Shown: positions 14,134-22,085 of the stretch, one piece after another
Layout of the letters: every line of letters begins with the position of its first letter
How positions within the stretch are numbered: the first letter of the stretch is position 1
Source: Bacillota bacterium
Lineage (GTDB): Bacteria; Bacillota; Dethiobacteria; Dethiobacterales; Dethiobacteraceae
DNA length: 26,897 nucleotides
Assembly (NCBI GenBank): GCA_018725345.1
Contig: QLUI01000003.1
Coordinates: 1 to 26,897, forward strand
Direction of reading: 5' to 3'
Translations under genes and position numbers: made by a program
Notes under the pieces: model-generated
Databases searched by the model: none
What the model was told of the DNA's origin: nothing
What the model saw: the letters and a program-made list of their open reading frames with translations, nothing else

Positions 14134-15315
14134 GTGAATGAGAAGCTGAGAAGACTGCTGACGCCTGAAGGCGTGCGAGATCTTTTGCCCGAGATGGCTG
14201 GTCAGAAGCGGGAGCTGGAAAAGAGGATTCAGGCAAGTTTTAGCCGATGGGGATATGGGGAAGTGTCCACACCGGCTTTTGAGCATAGTGCCAATTTTGT
14301 GGATGAGATGAAGGCGGAGCTGACAGATAAGGTATATCGCTTTTTAGATGAGCGAGGAAGAACGCTTGTGCTGCGTCCCGACTTTACTTTGCCGCTTGCG
14401 CGTGTGGTCGCCACCCATTTAACCGCAAACCCCTTGCCGCTGCGTTTGTGTTATGGCGGTGATATATACCGTTATACTCACGGCCAGCAAGGGAAGCAGC
14501 GGGTAGTGACGCAGGCGGGTGTGGAGTTAATTGGTTCAGGCTGCGCCGGAGCAGATGCGGAAGTGATTGCGCTGGCGGTCGATGTCTTGCAAGAGTTGGG
14601 ACTTGTTGAATTCACTTTTTGCCTGGGACATGCGGGTTTTCTGGAAGGGTTGCTTGCCGCTTATGAAGTGGCGGAAGCGGAGCGAGAAACGATTAAGTTT
14701 TATTTTAATAGTAAGGATTTTGTTTCGTTGAAAACGTTCGTGCAGAGTCTTGATCTTAGTGAAAACGCTAAGAAGGCTGTTTTGCGCATCCCTTGGCTGC
14801 GGGGTGGCAAAGAGGTTTTAGGGGAGGCGGCTAAGCTTGTGCCGGGCGGGGCGGCTGATGAGCCGCTGAGTTTGCTGGCAGAAGTATGGGAAGTGTTGGC
14901 AGATTACGACGCCTCCAAGTATATTACCCTGGATTTGGGTCTGGTGCGTATGCTGGATTATTACACGGGAATGGTTTTTGAAGGGTATACGGGTGGGATG
15001 GGTTATGCCCTTTGCGGCGGCGGACGCTATGATCAGTTGCTTGGAAATTTTGGTTCGCAAAAGCCGGCGGTGGGATTTGCCATCAATGTTGACCACGTTT
15101 TGAAAGTGTTGCAGCGGGTGAAAGAGATGCCTGCGTTAAGTAAACTTGTTTTTGTGGGCTACGGCACAAAGCAACGGGCGGCAGCTTTTGTTGAAGCAGC
15201 CCGGCTGCGGCGACAAGGCGAAAGGGTGCTTGTTGACGTGCAAGAGCGCCCGCAGGGGGCGGCTTGGGCGGAAGGAGAAAGGTTAGGCGCGGCTAAGGTA
15301 ATTTATCTCGGCTAG
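14134..15315 (+). CDS. hisZ: ATP phosphoribosyltransferase regulatory subunit
   Basis: A paralogue of histidyl-tRNA synthetase without charging activity that pairs with the short HisG to form the active, histidine-sensitive first enzyme of histidine synthesis. It has 393 residues. The class II synthetase-like N-terminus (TPEGVRDLLP), the motif 2 region RPDFTLPLARV and GGGRYDQLL are visible. It is shorter than a true HisRS, has only a small C-terminal part, and stands directly before a short hisG, which decides the call. The start is GTG 14134 with GGAAAGG upstream. It is the first gene of the his cluster, downstream of the promoter and palindrome. Confidence 0.95.
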   Translation: MNEKLRRLLTPEGVRDLLPEMAGQKRELEKRIQASFSRWGYGEVSTPAFEHSANFVDEMKAELTDKVYRFLDERGRTLVLRPDFTLPLARVVATHLTANPLPLRLCYGGDIYRYTHGQQGKQRVVTQAGVELIGSGCAGADAEVIALAVDVLQELGLVEFTFCLGHAGFLEGLLAAYEVAEAERETIKFYFNSKDFVSLKTFVQSLDLSENAKKAVLRIPWLRGGKEVLGEAAKLVPGGAADEPLSLLAEVWEVLADYDASKYITLDLGLVRMLDYYTGMVFEGYTGGMGYALCGGGRYDQLLGNFGSQKPAVGFAINVDHVLKVLQRVKEMPALSKLVFVGYGTKQRAAAFVEAARLRRQGERVLVDVQERPQGAAWAEGERLGAAKVIYLG

Positions 15316-15353
15316 GGTTGCGGTGTTGCGCCTGCCGGATGGGAGGGCTGGTA

Positions 15354-16004
15354 ATGGTAAATAAGGAGTGGCTGACTGTGGCTCTGGCTAAAGGACGGAT
15401 GCTGCCGCCGGCACTTGAGCTTTTTGAAAGAGCGGGAATCGGTTGCGGGCAGTTGCGAGAAACCTCGCGGAAACTGGTCTTTACAGTGGAGGAACATAAA
15501 CTGCGCTTTATCTTGGCTAAACCGATGGATATCCCCACCTATGTAGAATATGGTGTGGCAGATTTGGGGGTAGTCGGCAAAGATGTTTTGATGGAGCAGG
15601 AGAAAGAGCTTTATGAGTTATTAGACCTAAAAATAGGTCCTTGCCGTTTAGCGGTAGCGCAAAAGTGCGGCGGCGGCAAGTTTAACGGCGGTTATGTGGC
15701 TACAAAATATCCGCGGGTGGCAGATCGCTATTTCCAGGGGCAGGGGAAGCAGGCTGAAGTAATTAAGCTGCACGGTTCGATTGAATTGGCGCCGCTGCTT
15801 AATCTGGCTGATGCAATTGTAGATTTGGTTTCTACCGGCAAGACGCTTAGCGAGCACCATTTGGAAGAAATTGAAGTCATCGCCTGGATTACCTCACGGT
15901 TGGTGGCAAATCCCGGCAGTTATCAGGTAAAAGGAGCGCGGGTAACCGATTTGCTCCAACGCTTGGAGGCGGTCTTGATTGAGGAGGTGGCAAAGCCATG
16001 TTGA
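15354..16004 (+). CDS. hisG: ATP phosphoribosyltransferase, short form
   Basis: Couples ATP and PRPP to phosphoribosyl-ATP, the committed step. It has 216 residues, the short form that lacks the C-terminal histidine-binding domain and needs HisZ. ALAKGRMLPPALELFERAGI marks the N-terminus, GVADLGVVGKDVL follows, and DAIVDLVSTGKTL is the PRPP-binding signature near the end. ATG 15354 follows GGGAGGG; an upstream start at 15318 would add 12 Cys/Gly-rich residues not typical of the family. It overlaps hisD by 7 bases. Confidence 0.96.
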   Translation: MVNKEWLTVALAKGRMLPPALELFERAGIGCGQLRETSRKLVFTVEEHKLRFILAKPMDIPTYVEYGVADLGVVGKDVLMEQEKELYELLDLKIGPCRLAVAQKCGGGKFNGGYVATKYPRVADRYFQGQGKQAEVIKLHGSIELAPLLNLADAIVDLVSTGKTLSEHHLEEIEVIAWITSRLVANPGSYQVKGARVTDLLQRLEAVLIEEVAKPC

Positions 16005-17293
16005 GAGAGTTTGACGCAAAATCATTCAGGGAAAATTTTGTGCGCCGCGGGTTTCAAGATTTTCATGCAGAGCTGGCGGTGGTGCGCTCTATTTTGGCGT
16101 CTGTGCGTCAAAACGGCGACAAATCGGTGCTGGAGTATACGCGTCAGTTTGACGGGGTTGTCATAGAGGGGCTGCGTGTCTGTGAGGATGAGTATGCGGC
16201 AGCAGAGGCTGCAGTGGAGCCGGCGGCGCGGGATTCTTTGTTGCGGGCAGCCGAAAACATCCGGGCGTATCATCGGCGCCAGCTGGAAAACTCGTGGCTG
16301 GAGGTACTGCCGGATGGGGTGGCGCTAGGGCAGCGGACGGTGGCGGTGGACAGGGCCGGAGCTTATGTGCCGGGAGGTGGCGCCGCTTATCCATCATCGG
16401 TGCTGATGACTGTGATTCCCGCCCGCATAGCCGGAGTGGGAGAAGTGGTGGTGGTAACGCCGCCTAGGGCTGACGGCAAAATTAATCCCTATATCTTGGT
16501 GGCGGCAAAAATCGCCGGGGCAGATGCTGTTTTTAAGTGCGGCGGGGCTCAGGCTGTGGCGGCGTTGGCTTACGGGACGGAGAGCATTCCGCGGGTAGAT
16601 AAAATTGTTGGTCCGGGCAATATTTATGTGACGCTCGCCAAAAAGGAAGTTTACGGTGAAGTGGGTATTGATATGCTGGCTGGCCCGAGCGAAGTGCTTG
16701 TAGTGGCCGACGAGACGGCTCGCGCAGATTTTGTGGCGGCAGATTTATTGTCCCAGGCGGAACATGATTTGCTGGCAGCGTCCTACCTGATTACCACCTC
16801 GCGGCGACTGGCCGCCGAGGTGCAGCAGGAGTTGGCTCGGCAGTGTGTAAAGCTGGAGCGTTGTGATGTGGCGCAGCAGGCTTTGACGAAGCAAGGCGCA
16901 TTAGTTTTGGTGGATTGTCTGGAGGAGGCTTTTGCCTTGGTAAACTTGTTGGCTCCGGAACATTTGGAATTGCAAGTGGCCGATCCTTGGGCAGCGCTGG
17001 GAAAGGTGAAAAACGCGGGGGCAGTTTTTCTCGGAGCGTATACGCCAGAGTCGGTGGGCGACTACTGGGCCGGAGCAAATCATGTTTTGCCCACTGTAGG
17101 AGGGGCTCGCTTTGCTTCGGTGTTATCGGTGGCTGATTTTAGTAAGAAGATGAGTCTGGTTTATTACCCGCCACAAGCTTTGCAGCAGGTCTCAATGGAA
17201 ATTGAAAGGTTGGCTCGGATAGAGGGCCTTCAGGCTCACGAGCAGGCTGTAAGGGTGAGGAGGGAGTATCTTGAAGAAACGGGAGGCAAGTAA
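15998..17293 (+). CDS. hisD: Histidinol dehydrogenase
   Basis: Zinc enzyme that oxidises L-histidinol to L-histidine in two NAD+-dependent steps. It has 431 residues, normal. Visible are GAYVPGGGAAYPS, VDKIVGPGNIYV, the signature AGPSEVLVVADETA, SQAEHD with zinc-binding Gln and His, and DYWAGANHVLPTVGGA near the C-terminus. ATG 15998 overlaps the hisG stop, and GGAGGTGG lies 6 bases upstream. The downstream hisB begins inside this gene. Confidence 0.97.
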   Translation: MLREFDAKSFRENFVRRGFQDFHAELAVVRSILASVRQNGDKSVLEYTRQFDGVVIEGLRVCEDEYAAAEAAVEPAARDSLLRAAENIRAYHRRQLENSWLEVLPDGVALGQRTVAVDRAGAYVPGGGAAYPSSVLMTVIPARIAGVGEVVVVTPPRADGKINPYILVAAKIAGADAVFKCGGAQAVAALAYGTESIPRVDKIVGPGNIYVTLAKKEVYGEVGIDMLAGPSEVLVVADETARADFVAADLLSQAEHDLLAASYLITTSRRLAAEVQQELARQCVKLERCDVAQQALTKQGALVLVDCLEEAFALVNLLAPEHLELQVADPWAALGKVKNAGAVFLGAYTPESVGDYWAGANHVLPTVGGARFASVLSVADFSKKMSLVYYPPQALQQVSMEIERLARIEGLQAHEQAVRVRREYLEETGGK

Positions 17294-17861
17294 AACGCGT
17301 AAAACGGGGGAGACTACCGTGGCGTTGCAGCTTGGGTTAGACGGTACAGGCAGAGTTTCGCTGGCTACCGGGGTAGCCTTTTTTGAGCATATGCTGACGC
17401 TTTTTGCGCAGCATGGTTTTTTTGACCTTCAGCTTGAGGCAGAGGGTGATCTGCCGGTTGACGCACATCATTTGGTGGAGGATGTGGGTTTGGTACTGGG
17501 AGATGCTTTTGTCGAAGCGTTAGGAGATAAAACGGGGATTAGAAGATACGGTTCCGTTCTTTTGCCTATGGACGAGGCGCTGGTGCAGGTGGCTGTGGAT
17601 CTTTCGGGACGGCCGTATCTTGGCTTTAAGTTAAATTTAATGACAACGCGCCTAGGAAATTTTGAGACGGAGCTGGTGGAAGAATTTTTACGTGCTTTTG
17701 TTAACCGCGCGAAATGTACGCTACACGTGCAGCAACTGGCGGGGAGCAATACGCACCATTTGATTGAGGCAGTGTTTAAGGGATTAGGACGGGCATTGGA
17801 TGAAGCCACTGCGCTTGAGCCGCGGCTTTGCGGAGTCCCCTCCACCAAGGGTATATTATAG
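17271..17861 (+). CDS. hisB: Imidazoleglycerol-phosphate dehydratase
   Basis: Dehydrates imidazole glycerol phosphate to imidazole acetol phosphate using manganese. It has 196 residues, monofunctional (no phosphatase domain). FFEHMLTLFAQHG, the metal-binding DAHHLVEDVGLVLG, and the second half-site THHLIEAVFKGLGRAL give the duplicated fold. The start is TTG 17271 with AGGAGGG upstream, overlapping hisD by 23 bases. A hairpin with a T-rich 3' side (17865-17897) lies just after the stop. Confidence 0.96.
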   Translation: MKKREASKTRKTGETTVALQLGLDGTGRVSLATGVAFFEHMLTLFAQHGFFDLQLEAEGDLPVDAHHLVEDVGLVLGDAFVEALGDKTGIRRYGSVLLPMDEALVQVAVDLSGRPYLGFKLNLMTTRLGNFETELVEEFLRAFVNRAKCTLHVQQLAGSNTHHLIEAVFKGLGRALDEATALEPRLCGVPSTKGIL

Positions 17862-17864
17862 AAG

Positions 17865-17897
17865 AAAAACCTAGCGAATCAGCAGGATTTTTGTTTT
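17865..17897 (+). terminator. Weak terminator-like hairpin inside the his cluster
   Basis: AAAAACCTAGC (17865-17875) pairs with GCAGGATTTTT (17882-17892) as 5, 3 and 2 base pairs with one bulged A on each strand. The T-rich stretch runs to 17897. It lies in the only sizeable gap of the operon (hisB to hisH, 72 bases), so it may cause partial termination or mark an RNA processing site. Confidence 0.4.
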
Positions 17898-17933
17898 AGT
17901 CGGTGAATAGAGAAGGGTGGACGGGAGTCTGAG

Positions 17934-18542
17934 ATGATTGTGATTATTGATTATGGCGGAGGAAATCTGCATAGTGTGCAAAACGGTTTTGCCGCTGCCG
18001 GCTTCCCCACGGTGGTTTCAGATGATCCGCATGAACTGGCGGCAGCAGACGGTCTGGTTTTGCCGGGCGTGGGTGCTTTTGGCCAAGCTATGAAAAACCT
18101 GCAGGAAAGCGGGTTAAAGCAGTCGCTTTTGCGGCGGGTGGCGGCGGGTGTGCCGCTACTTGGTATTTGTCTTGGTCTGCAGCTCTTCTTTGAAAAGAGC
18201 GAGGAGAAGGGAGAGCATGCGGGGTTAGGACTGATTGAAGGCGCTGTGGTGCCTTTTTCCGGTGCGCTGAAAGTGCCGCAAATCGGCTGGAATCAGCTGT
18301 CTATCCGGCGGGAACACCCACTGCTGGAGGGGATTAGACAGGGTGACTACTTCTATTTTGTGCACTCATTTTATGCTTCCTGCACGGACCCTGCTGTGGT
18401 TTTGGCCAGCGCAGACTACGGGGGAGATTTTCCCGCCGTGGTCCAAAAAGAGCATTTGTTTGGGGTTCAGTTTCATCCGGAGAAAAGCAGCCGGCTGGGG
18501 TTACAAATTCTGAGAAATTTCGGGAGGTTGGTGGAATGCTAA
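17934..18542 (+). CDS. hisH: Imidazole glycerol phosphate synthase, glutaminase subunit
   Basis: Class I glutamine amidotransferase that feeds ammonia to HisF. It has 202 residues. GVGAFGQAM (46-54) is the oxyanion region, LLGICLGLQLF (75-85) holds the nucleophile C79, and FHPEKSS (180-186) holds H181 and E183, so the triad is complete. The ATG follows a gap of 72 bases behind hisB and a modest SD (GGGAGTCTGAG). It overlaps hisA by 7 bases, and hisF follows hisA directly. Confidence 0.97.
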   Translation: MIVIIDYGGGNLHSVQNGFAAAGFPTVVSDDPHELAAADGLVLPGVGAFGQAMKNLQESGLKQSLLRRVAAGVPLLGICLGLQLFFEKSEEKGEHAGLGLIEGAVVPFSGALKVPQIGWNQLSIRREHPLLEGIRQGDYFYFVHSFYASCTDPAVVLASADYGGDFPAVVQKEHLFGVQFHPEKSSRLGLQILRNFGRLVEC

Positions 18543-19264
18543 TTATTCCCGCCGTAGATATTCGGGGTGGGCAGTGTGTACGGTTGGTCCATGGGGAGTT
18601 GTCTAAGGAAACAGTTTATCATGCCGATCCGTTGGAAGTGGCGCTGCGCTTTGAGGCGGAAGGGGCGTCTAGAATCCATCTGGTAGATTTGGACGGTGCC
18701 TTTCAGGGTGGGATGCAAAATAGTGCTGTGATTGAGCAGATAGCCCGGGCGGTGAAGGTGCCGGTGCAGGTGGGCGGCGGCATCCGGGATGAAGCCAGAG
18801 CGTCTGAATTGTTGGACCGAGGCGTGTCCCGTGTTATTTTAGGCACAGTGGCAGTGACTTCTCCCCAGCTGGTCGAGGCGCTCTGCCGCCGTTTCCCCGG
18901 ACAAGTGTTGGTAGGGATTGATGCTCGGGCAGGGCGTGTCGCTATCCGTGGCTGGGTGGAGGAGTCGGAGCAGAACGCTATTGATTTGGCCCTTAAAATG
19001 GGAGACTTGGGTGTTAAAGAAATTATATATACTGATATTAACAGGGATGGGACTCTGCAGGGGCCAAACCTGGCGGCGCTGGAGGAAATGGCAAAGGCGG
19101 TGAGCCAGCAGGTAATAGCGTCGGGCGGTGTTTCATCTCTAAACGATATTGAGAGAATATGTCTGCTGGAATCGCTGGGTGTTAGCGGCGTGATTTTGGG
19201 GCAAGCCCTTTATACGGGGCGGGTCGATTTGCGTGCCGCGCTGACAATTGCGGTGTGCGCTTAG
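18536..19264 (+). CDS. hisA: ProFAR isomerase (phosphoribosylformimino-AICAR-P isomerase)
   Basis: Beta/alpha-barrel isomerase that opens the ribose ring of ProFAR. It has 242 residues. PAVDIRGGQCVRL, with the catalytic D8, begins the first half-barrel, and YTDINRDGTLQGPN carries the second catalytic Asp. GGGIRD and ASGGVSS bind the two phosphates. The ATG lies within the last codons of hisH, and the stop directly abuts the hisF start. Confidence 0.97.
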   Translation: MLIIPAVDIRGGQCVRLVHGELSKETVYHADPLEVALRFEAEGASRIHLVDLDGAFQGGMQNSAVIEQIARAVKVPVQVGGGIRDEARASELLDRGVSRVILGTVAVTSPQLVEALCRRFPGQVLVGIDARAGRVAIRGWVEESEQNAIDLALKMGDLGVKEIIYTDINRDGTLQGPNLAALEEMAKAVSQQVIASGGVSSLNDIERICLLESLGVSGVILGQALYTGRVDLRAALTIAVCA

Positions 19265-20044
19265 ATGTTGGCTAAACGAATTGTGCCTTGCTTGGATGTG
19301 TTGGATGGGCGTGTGGTAAAAGGCACACAGTTTGTGCAGCTTCGCGATGCCGGTGATCCAGTCTCTTTAGCTCGTTTTTATGATTTGGCTGGTGCGGATG
19401 AACTGGTATTCTTGGATATTTCTGCCTCCCATGAGGGGCGGGGAACGATGCTGGATGTGGTGCGCCGGACGGCGGAGCAGGTATTTATCCCCTTTATTGT
19501 GGGCGGCGGCATCAGCCAACTGGAGCATGTGCGCCAGTTGCTGAGTGCCGGCGCGGATAAAGTGTCGTTGAATACGGCTGCTGTGCAAAATCCGCAGTTG
19601 ATTTCCGCCGCCGCTGAATGTTTCGGTTCCCAGTGCATCGTCTTGGCGGTGGACGCGAAATGGAACGCGACGCTTTCCACTTGGGAGGTCTATACTCACG
19701 GCGGACGGAATGCCACCGGGAAAACGGTTCTTGCTTGGACAGCAGAGGGAGAGCGGCTTGGGGCCGGCGAAATCCTTCTGACAAGCATGGATTGTGACGG
19801 CGGGAAGGACGGATATGATTTGCGGCTAACAGCGGCGGTGGCAGAGCAGGTTAATCTTCCGCTGATTGCCTCCGGCGGTGCCGGTACCATGGAACATTTT
19901 TACGCGGCGCTGACGGCAGGAAAAGCGGATGCTGCGCTGGCTGCCTCTGTTTTCCATTATCATGAGTTTAGTGTGGCTGAAGTTAAACAGTATCTGCGGA
20001 AACAGGGGGTGGCGGTACGCTATGACGAAACTGCAGTTTGCTGA
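19265..20044 (+). CDS. hisF: Imidazole glycerol phosphate synthase, cyclase subunit
   Basis: Barrel enzyme that uses ammonia from HisH to make imidazole glycerol phosphate and AICAR. It has 259 residues. RIVPCLDVLDGRVVKG carries the catalytic D11, and LLTSMDCDGGKDGYDL carries the second catalytic Asp (about 130). GGGIS and ASGGAG are the phosphate sites. The ATG starts right after the hisA stop, so a ribosome finishing hisA probably restarts here. The end overlaps hisIE by 23 bases. Confidence 0.97.
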   Translation: MLAKRIVPCLDVLDGRVVKGTQFVQLRDAGDPVSLARFYDLAGADELVFLDISASHEGRGTMLDVVRRTAEQVFIPFIVGGGISQLEHVRQLLSAGADKVSLNTAAVQNPQLISAAAECFGSQCIVLAVDAKWNATLSTWEVYTHGGRNATGKTVLAWTAEGERLGAGEILLTSMDCDGGKDGYDLRLTAAVAEQVNLPLIASGGAGTMEHFYAALTAGKADAALAASVFHYHEFSVAEVKQYLRKQGVAVRYDETAVC

Positions 20045-20651
20045 AAACGGCTTGATTCCGGTAGTGATTCAGGATGCATTGACGGAGCGGGTCTTGATGC
20101 TCGCCTACATGAACGAGGAGGCACTGCAAAAAACAATACTTACCGGCCAAACTTGGTTTTACAGCCGTAGTCGCCAGGAACTCTGGAACAAGGGTGCCAC
20201 ATCCGGCCATTTTCAGCAGGTAAAACGGATTGATTATGATTGTGACAGCGATGCGTTGCTGGTGCGGGTGGAGCAAGTCGGTAACGTCTGTCATACGGGA
20301 GCAACCAGCTGTTTTTACAGAACGCTCTTTGGTGATGAGTTTGTCGTTACGGCTAACTTTTTGGTGGAATTGGAACAAATTATCGCGGAGCGGAAAGTAA
20401 CTAAGCCGGCAGGTTCCTATACGGCCAAGCTTTTTGAGCAAGGGTTGGATCGCATTTTAAAAAAGATTGGCGAAGAAGCTGGCGAAGTGATCATCGCCGC
20501 TAAAAATCAAGACCGTTCCGAACTAATTTATGAAAGCGGCGATCTGCTTTTCCATTTGCTTGTGCTTTTGGCGGAAAAAAATGTGGCGCTGGCGGAAGTC
20601 TTGCGGGAGTTGGCTGATCGCCACCGTCCAGTGGCTGCGGGGCAGGCATAA
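20022..20651 (+). CDS. hisIE: Fused PR-AMP cyclohydrolase / PR-ATP pyrophosphatase
   Basis: Bifunctional enzyme for steps two and three of histidine synthesis. It has 209 residues. The HisI part (about 1-105) shows WNKGATSGHFQ, the metal-binding DYDCDSDA and zinc-type cysteines C74, C90 and C97. The HisE part (about 112-205) shows KKIGEEAGEVIIAAKN and ESGDLLFHLL, the MazG-like metal site. ATG 20022 lies in hisF and starts the family N-terminus; a longer frame back to 19929 is only overlap with hisF. The stop codon shares one base with the next ATG (TAATG). Confidence 0.96.
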   Translation: MTKLQFAENGLIPVVIQDALTERVLMLAYMNEEALQKTILTGQTWFYSRSRQELWNKGATSGHFQQVKRIDYDCDSDALLVRVEQVGNVCHTGATSCFYRTLFGDEFVVTANFLVELEQIIAERKVTKPAGSYTAKLFEQGLDRILKKIGEEAGEVIIAAKNQDRSELIYESGDLLFHLLVLLAEKNVALAEVLRELADRHRPVAAGQA

Positions 20652-21460
20652 TGTTTGTCGATTATCATTTGCATACAGTCCGTTGTTGCCATGCGAGCGG
20701 CACTTTGGCAGAATATTTGGCAGAAGCAGAGAAAAAAGGGCTGGCTGAAATCGGGTTTGCCGACCATTTCCCTTTGGGGTTGTTTGGCGTGGAGGAAGAA
20801 GAGCCGCTGACGATGGATGCCTCAGAGTTGCCCGATTACATCCGCGATGTGGAGCTGTTGCGCCGGCAGGCTACTATCCCTGTGCGCCTCGGCGTAGAGG
20901 TGGAGTATCTGCCCGGACGGGAACGGGAGACTGCCGAAATGTTGGCAGTCTACGGTTTCGATTATACCATCGGCTCAATCCACGTTATTGACGGCTGGGA
21001 TTTCACCCATCCGGGCCAAGTTCAACGCTACAGTCATGAAGATATTGATTTTCTCTATGAGCGCTATTTTACGCTTGTACAGCAAATGGCAGCCAGCCGT
21101 TTGTTTCAAATTATCGGTCACATGGATGTGGTCAAAAAGTTTTCATTTTTCCCGCAGCGGAGATGGGAGCATCTTCTGGAGGATACCTGCCGGGCAATAA
21201 AACAGGCTGACGTCTGTGTCGAGTTAAATACTGCGGGTTGGCGCGCACCGGTAGGGGAGGCTTACCCCGGAGAAGCCTTTCTGGCAAGATGTTGTGAGAT
21301 GAACGTGCCAGTGACGATGGGTTCTGATGCCCACAGGCCAAGAGACGTGGGCAGCGGTCTGTATCGTGCCGCTCTGCTCCTTCATAATCTGGGATTTAGG
21401 GAGATCGCGACTTTTAACGCAGGGCAGCGGCAGATGCGTCCTCTAACATGTTCAGGTTAA
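20651..21460 (+). CDS. Histidinol-phosphatase, PHP family (HisJ/HisK type)
   Basis: Hydrolyses histidinol phosphate to histidinol, using a trinuclear metal site of the PHP fold. It has 269 residues. DYHLHT (4-9), H14 and ADHFP (37-41) begin the site. VEVEYLPG, GSIHVIDGWDF, GHMDVVKKF and SDAHRP provide further ligands. Gram-positives often use this type in place of the HAD-type phosphatase domain of enterobacterial HisB, which agrees with the short HisB here. It is coupled to hisIE by TAATG and is the last his gene. Other PHP phosphoesterases look similar, so the position in the operon supports the substrate. Confidence 0.92.
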   Translation: MFVDYHLHTVRCCHASGTLAEYLAEAEKKGLAEIGFADHFPLGLFGVEEEEPLTMDASELPDYIRDVELLRRQATIPVRLGVEVEYLPGRERETAEMLAVYGFDYTIGSIHVIDGWDFTHPGQVQRYSHEDIDFLYERYFTLVQQMAASRLFQIIGHMDVVKKFSFFPQRRWEHLLEDTCRAIKQADVCVELNTAGWRAPVGEAYPGEAFLARCCEMNVPVTMGSDAHRPRDVGSGLYRAALLLHNLGFREIATFNAGQRQMRPLTCSG

Positions 21461-21495
21461 AGTTAAAGCAACTGCTAAATGAGTCAAATATCTGG

Positions 21496-21538
21496 CCCTC
21501 ACCCTAGCCCTCTCCCAGAGGGAGAGGGCTAGGGTGAG
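21496..21538. repeat. Dispersed G/C-rich repeat, complete palindromic copy
   Basis: The arms at 21498-21516 and 21520-21538 (CTCACCCTAGCCCTCTCCC and its exact reverse complement) form a perfect 19-bp stem with the loop AGA. The first 33 bases equal the half copy at 13976-14008. There is no T-run. It lies between the end of the his operon and the Rrf2 gene, where the strong hairpin may stabilise the mRNA end or slow read-through. Confidence 0.85.
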
Positions 21539-21586
21539 TAACTACAGATTAAACAAGTAAAGAAGCGAAAAGGCAGGGGAAGCAGA

Positions 21587-22036
21587 GTGAGGCTTTCAAC
21601 CAAAGGTCGTTATGGGGTCCATGCCATGTTTGATTTAGCCATGCATGGCGGAGATGCTGTTATTGCGCTAAAGAGCGTGGCACAGCGCGAAAATATTTCG
21701 GAAAAATATCTTGAGCATCTCTTTGCCAATCTAAAAAAAGCAGGCTTAATTCACAGTGTGCGCGGCGCTCAGGGAGGCTATCGCTTGGCGCGGCCGCCGG
21801 AAGAAATAACATTGGGTGATATTATTCGGGTGCTGGAAGGGCCGGTAGCTCCGGCTGAATGCAGGGCAGAGGCCGGTAGCAATGAGGATTGCCATAGTTC
21901 TTCCGCATGTGCCATGCGTTCAATCTGGTGCCGTATCCGTGATGAGATTAACAGCATTCTCGATAATATTACCTTGGCGGAAGTGGTGGAGGAACAACGG
22001 AAACGCAGTGGAGAAGGGTATATGTTTCATATTTAA
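21587..22036 (+). CDS. Rrf2-family transcriptional regulator with four cysteines
   Basis: A 149-residue winged-helix DNA-binding protein. MRLSTKGRYGVHAMFDLA and the recognition-helix region NISEKYLEHLFANLKKAGL, followed by the wing SVRGAQGGYRLAR, are typical of IscR, CymR and NsrR. C92, C102, C108 and C115 lie where Fe-S cluster-binding Rrf2 proteins carry their ligands (in E. coli IscR C92, C98 and C104), although the spacing differs; CymR normally lacks such cysteines. A redox, iron-sulfur or cysteine-status sensor is therefore likely. The start is GTG 21587. The gene stands alone, with no cysteine desulfurase or iscU next to it, and its targets cannot be inferred directly. A 46-codon ORF and aroC follow. 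Confidence 0.9.
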   Translation: MRLSTKGRYGVHAMFDLAMHGGDAVIALKSVAQRENISEKYLEHLFANLKKAGLIHSVRGAQGGYRLARPPEEITLGDIIRVLEGPVAPAECRAEAGSNEDCHSSSACAMRSIWCRIRDEINSILDNITLAEVVEEQRKRSGEGYMFHI

Positions 22037-22085
22037 CCGGGCGGTGTTAAAGTTTTAAGAGTGACTTATTGTCAGGAGGATGATG

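Noticed and set aside
14134..15315. Histidyl-tRNA synthetase instead of HisZ
   Set aside because: The protein is short at 393 residues with only a small C-terminal part, and it is followed directly by the short HisG form that requires HisZ.
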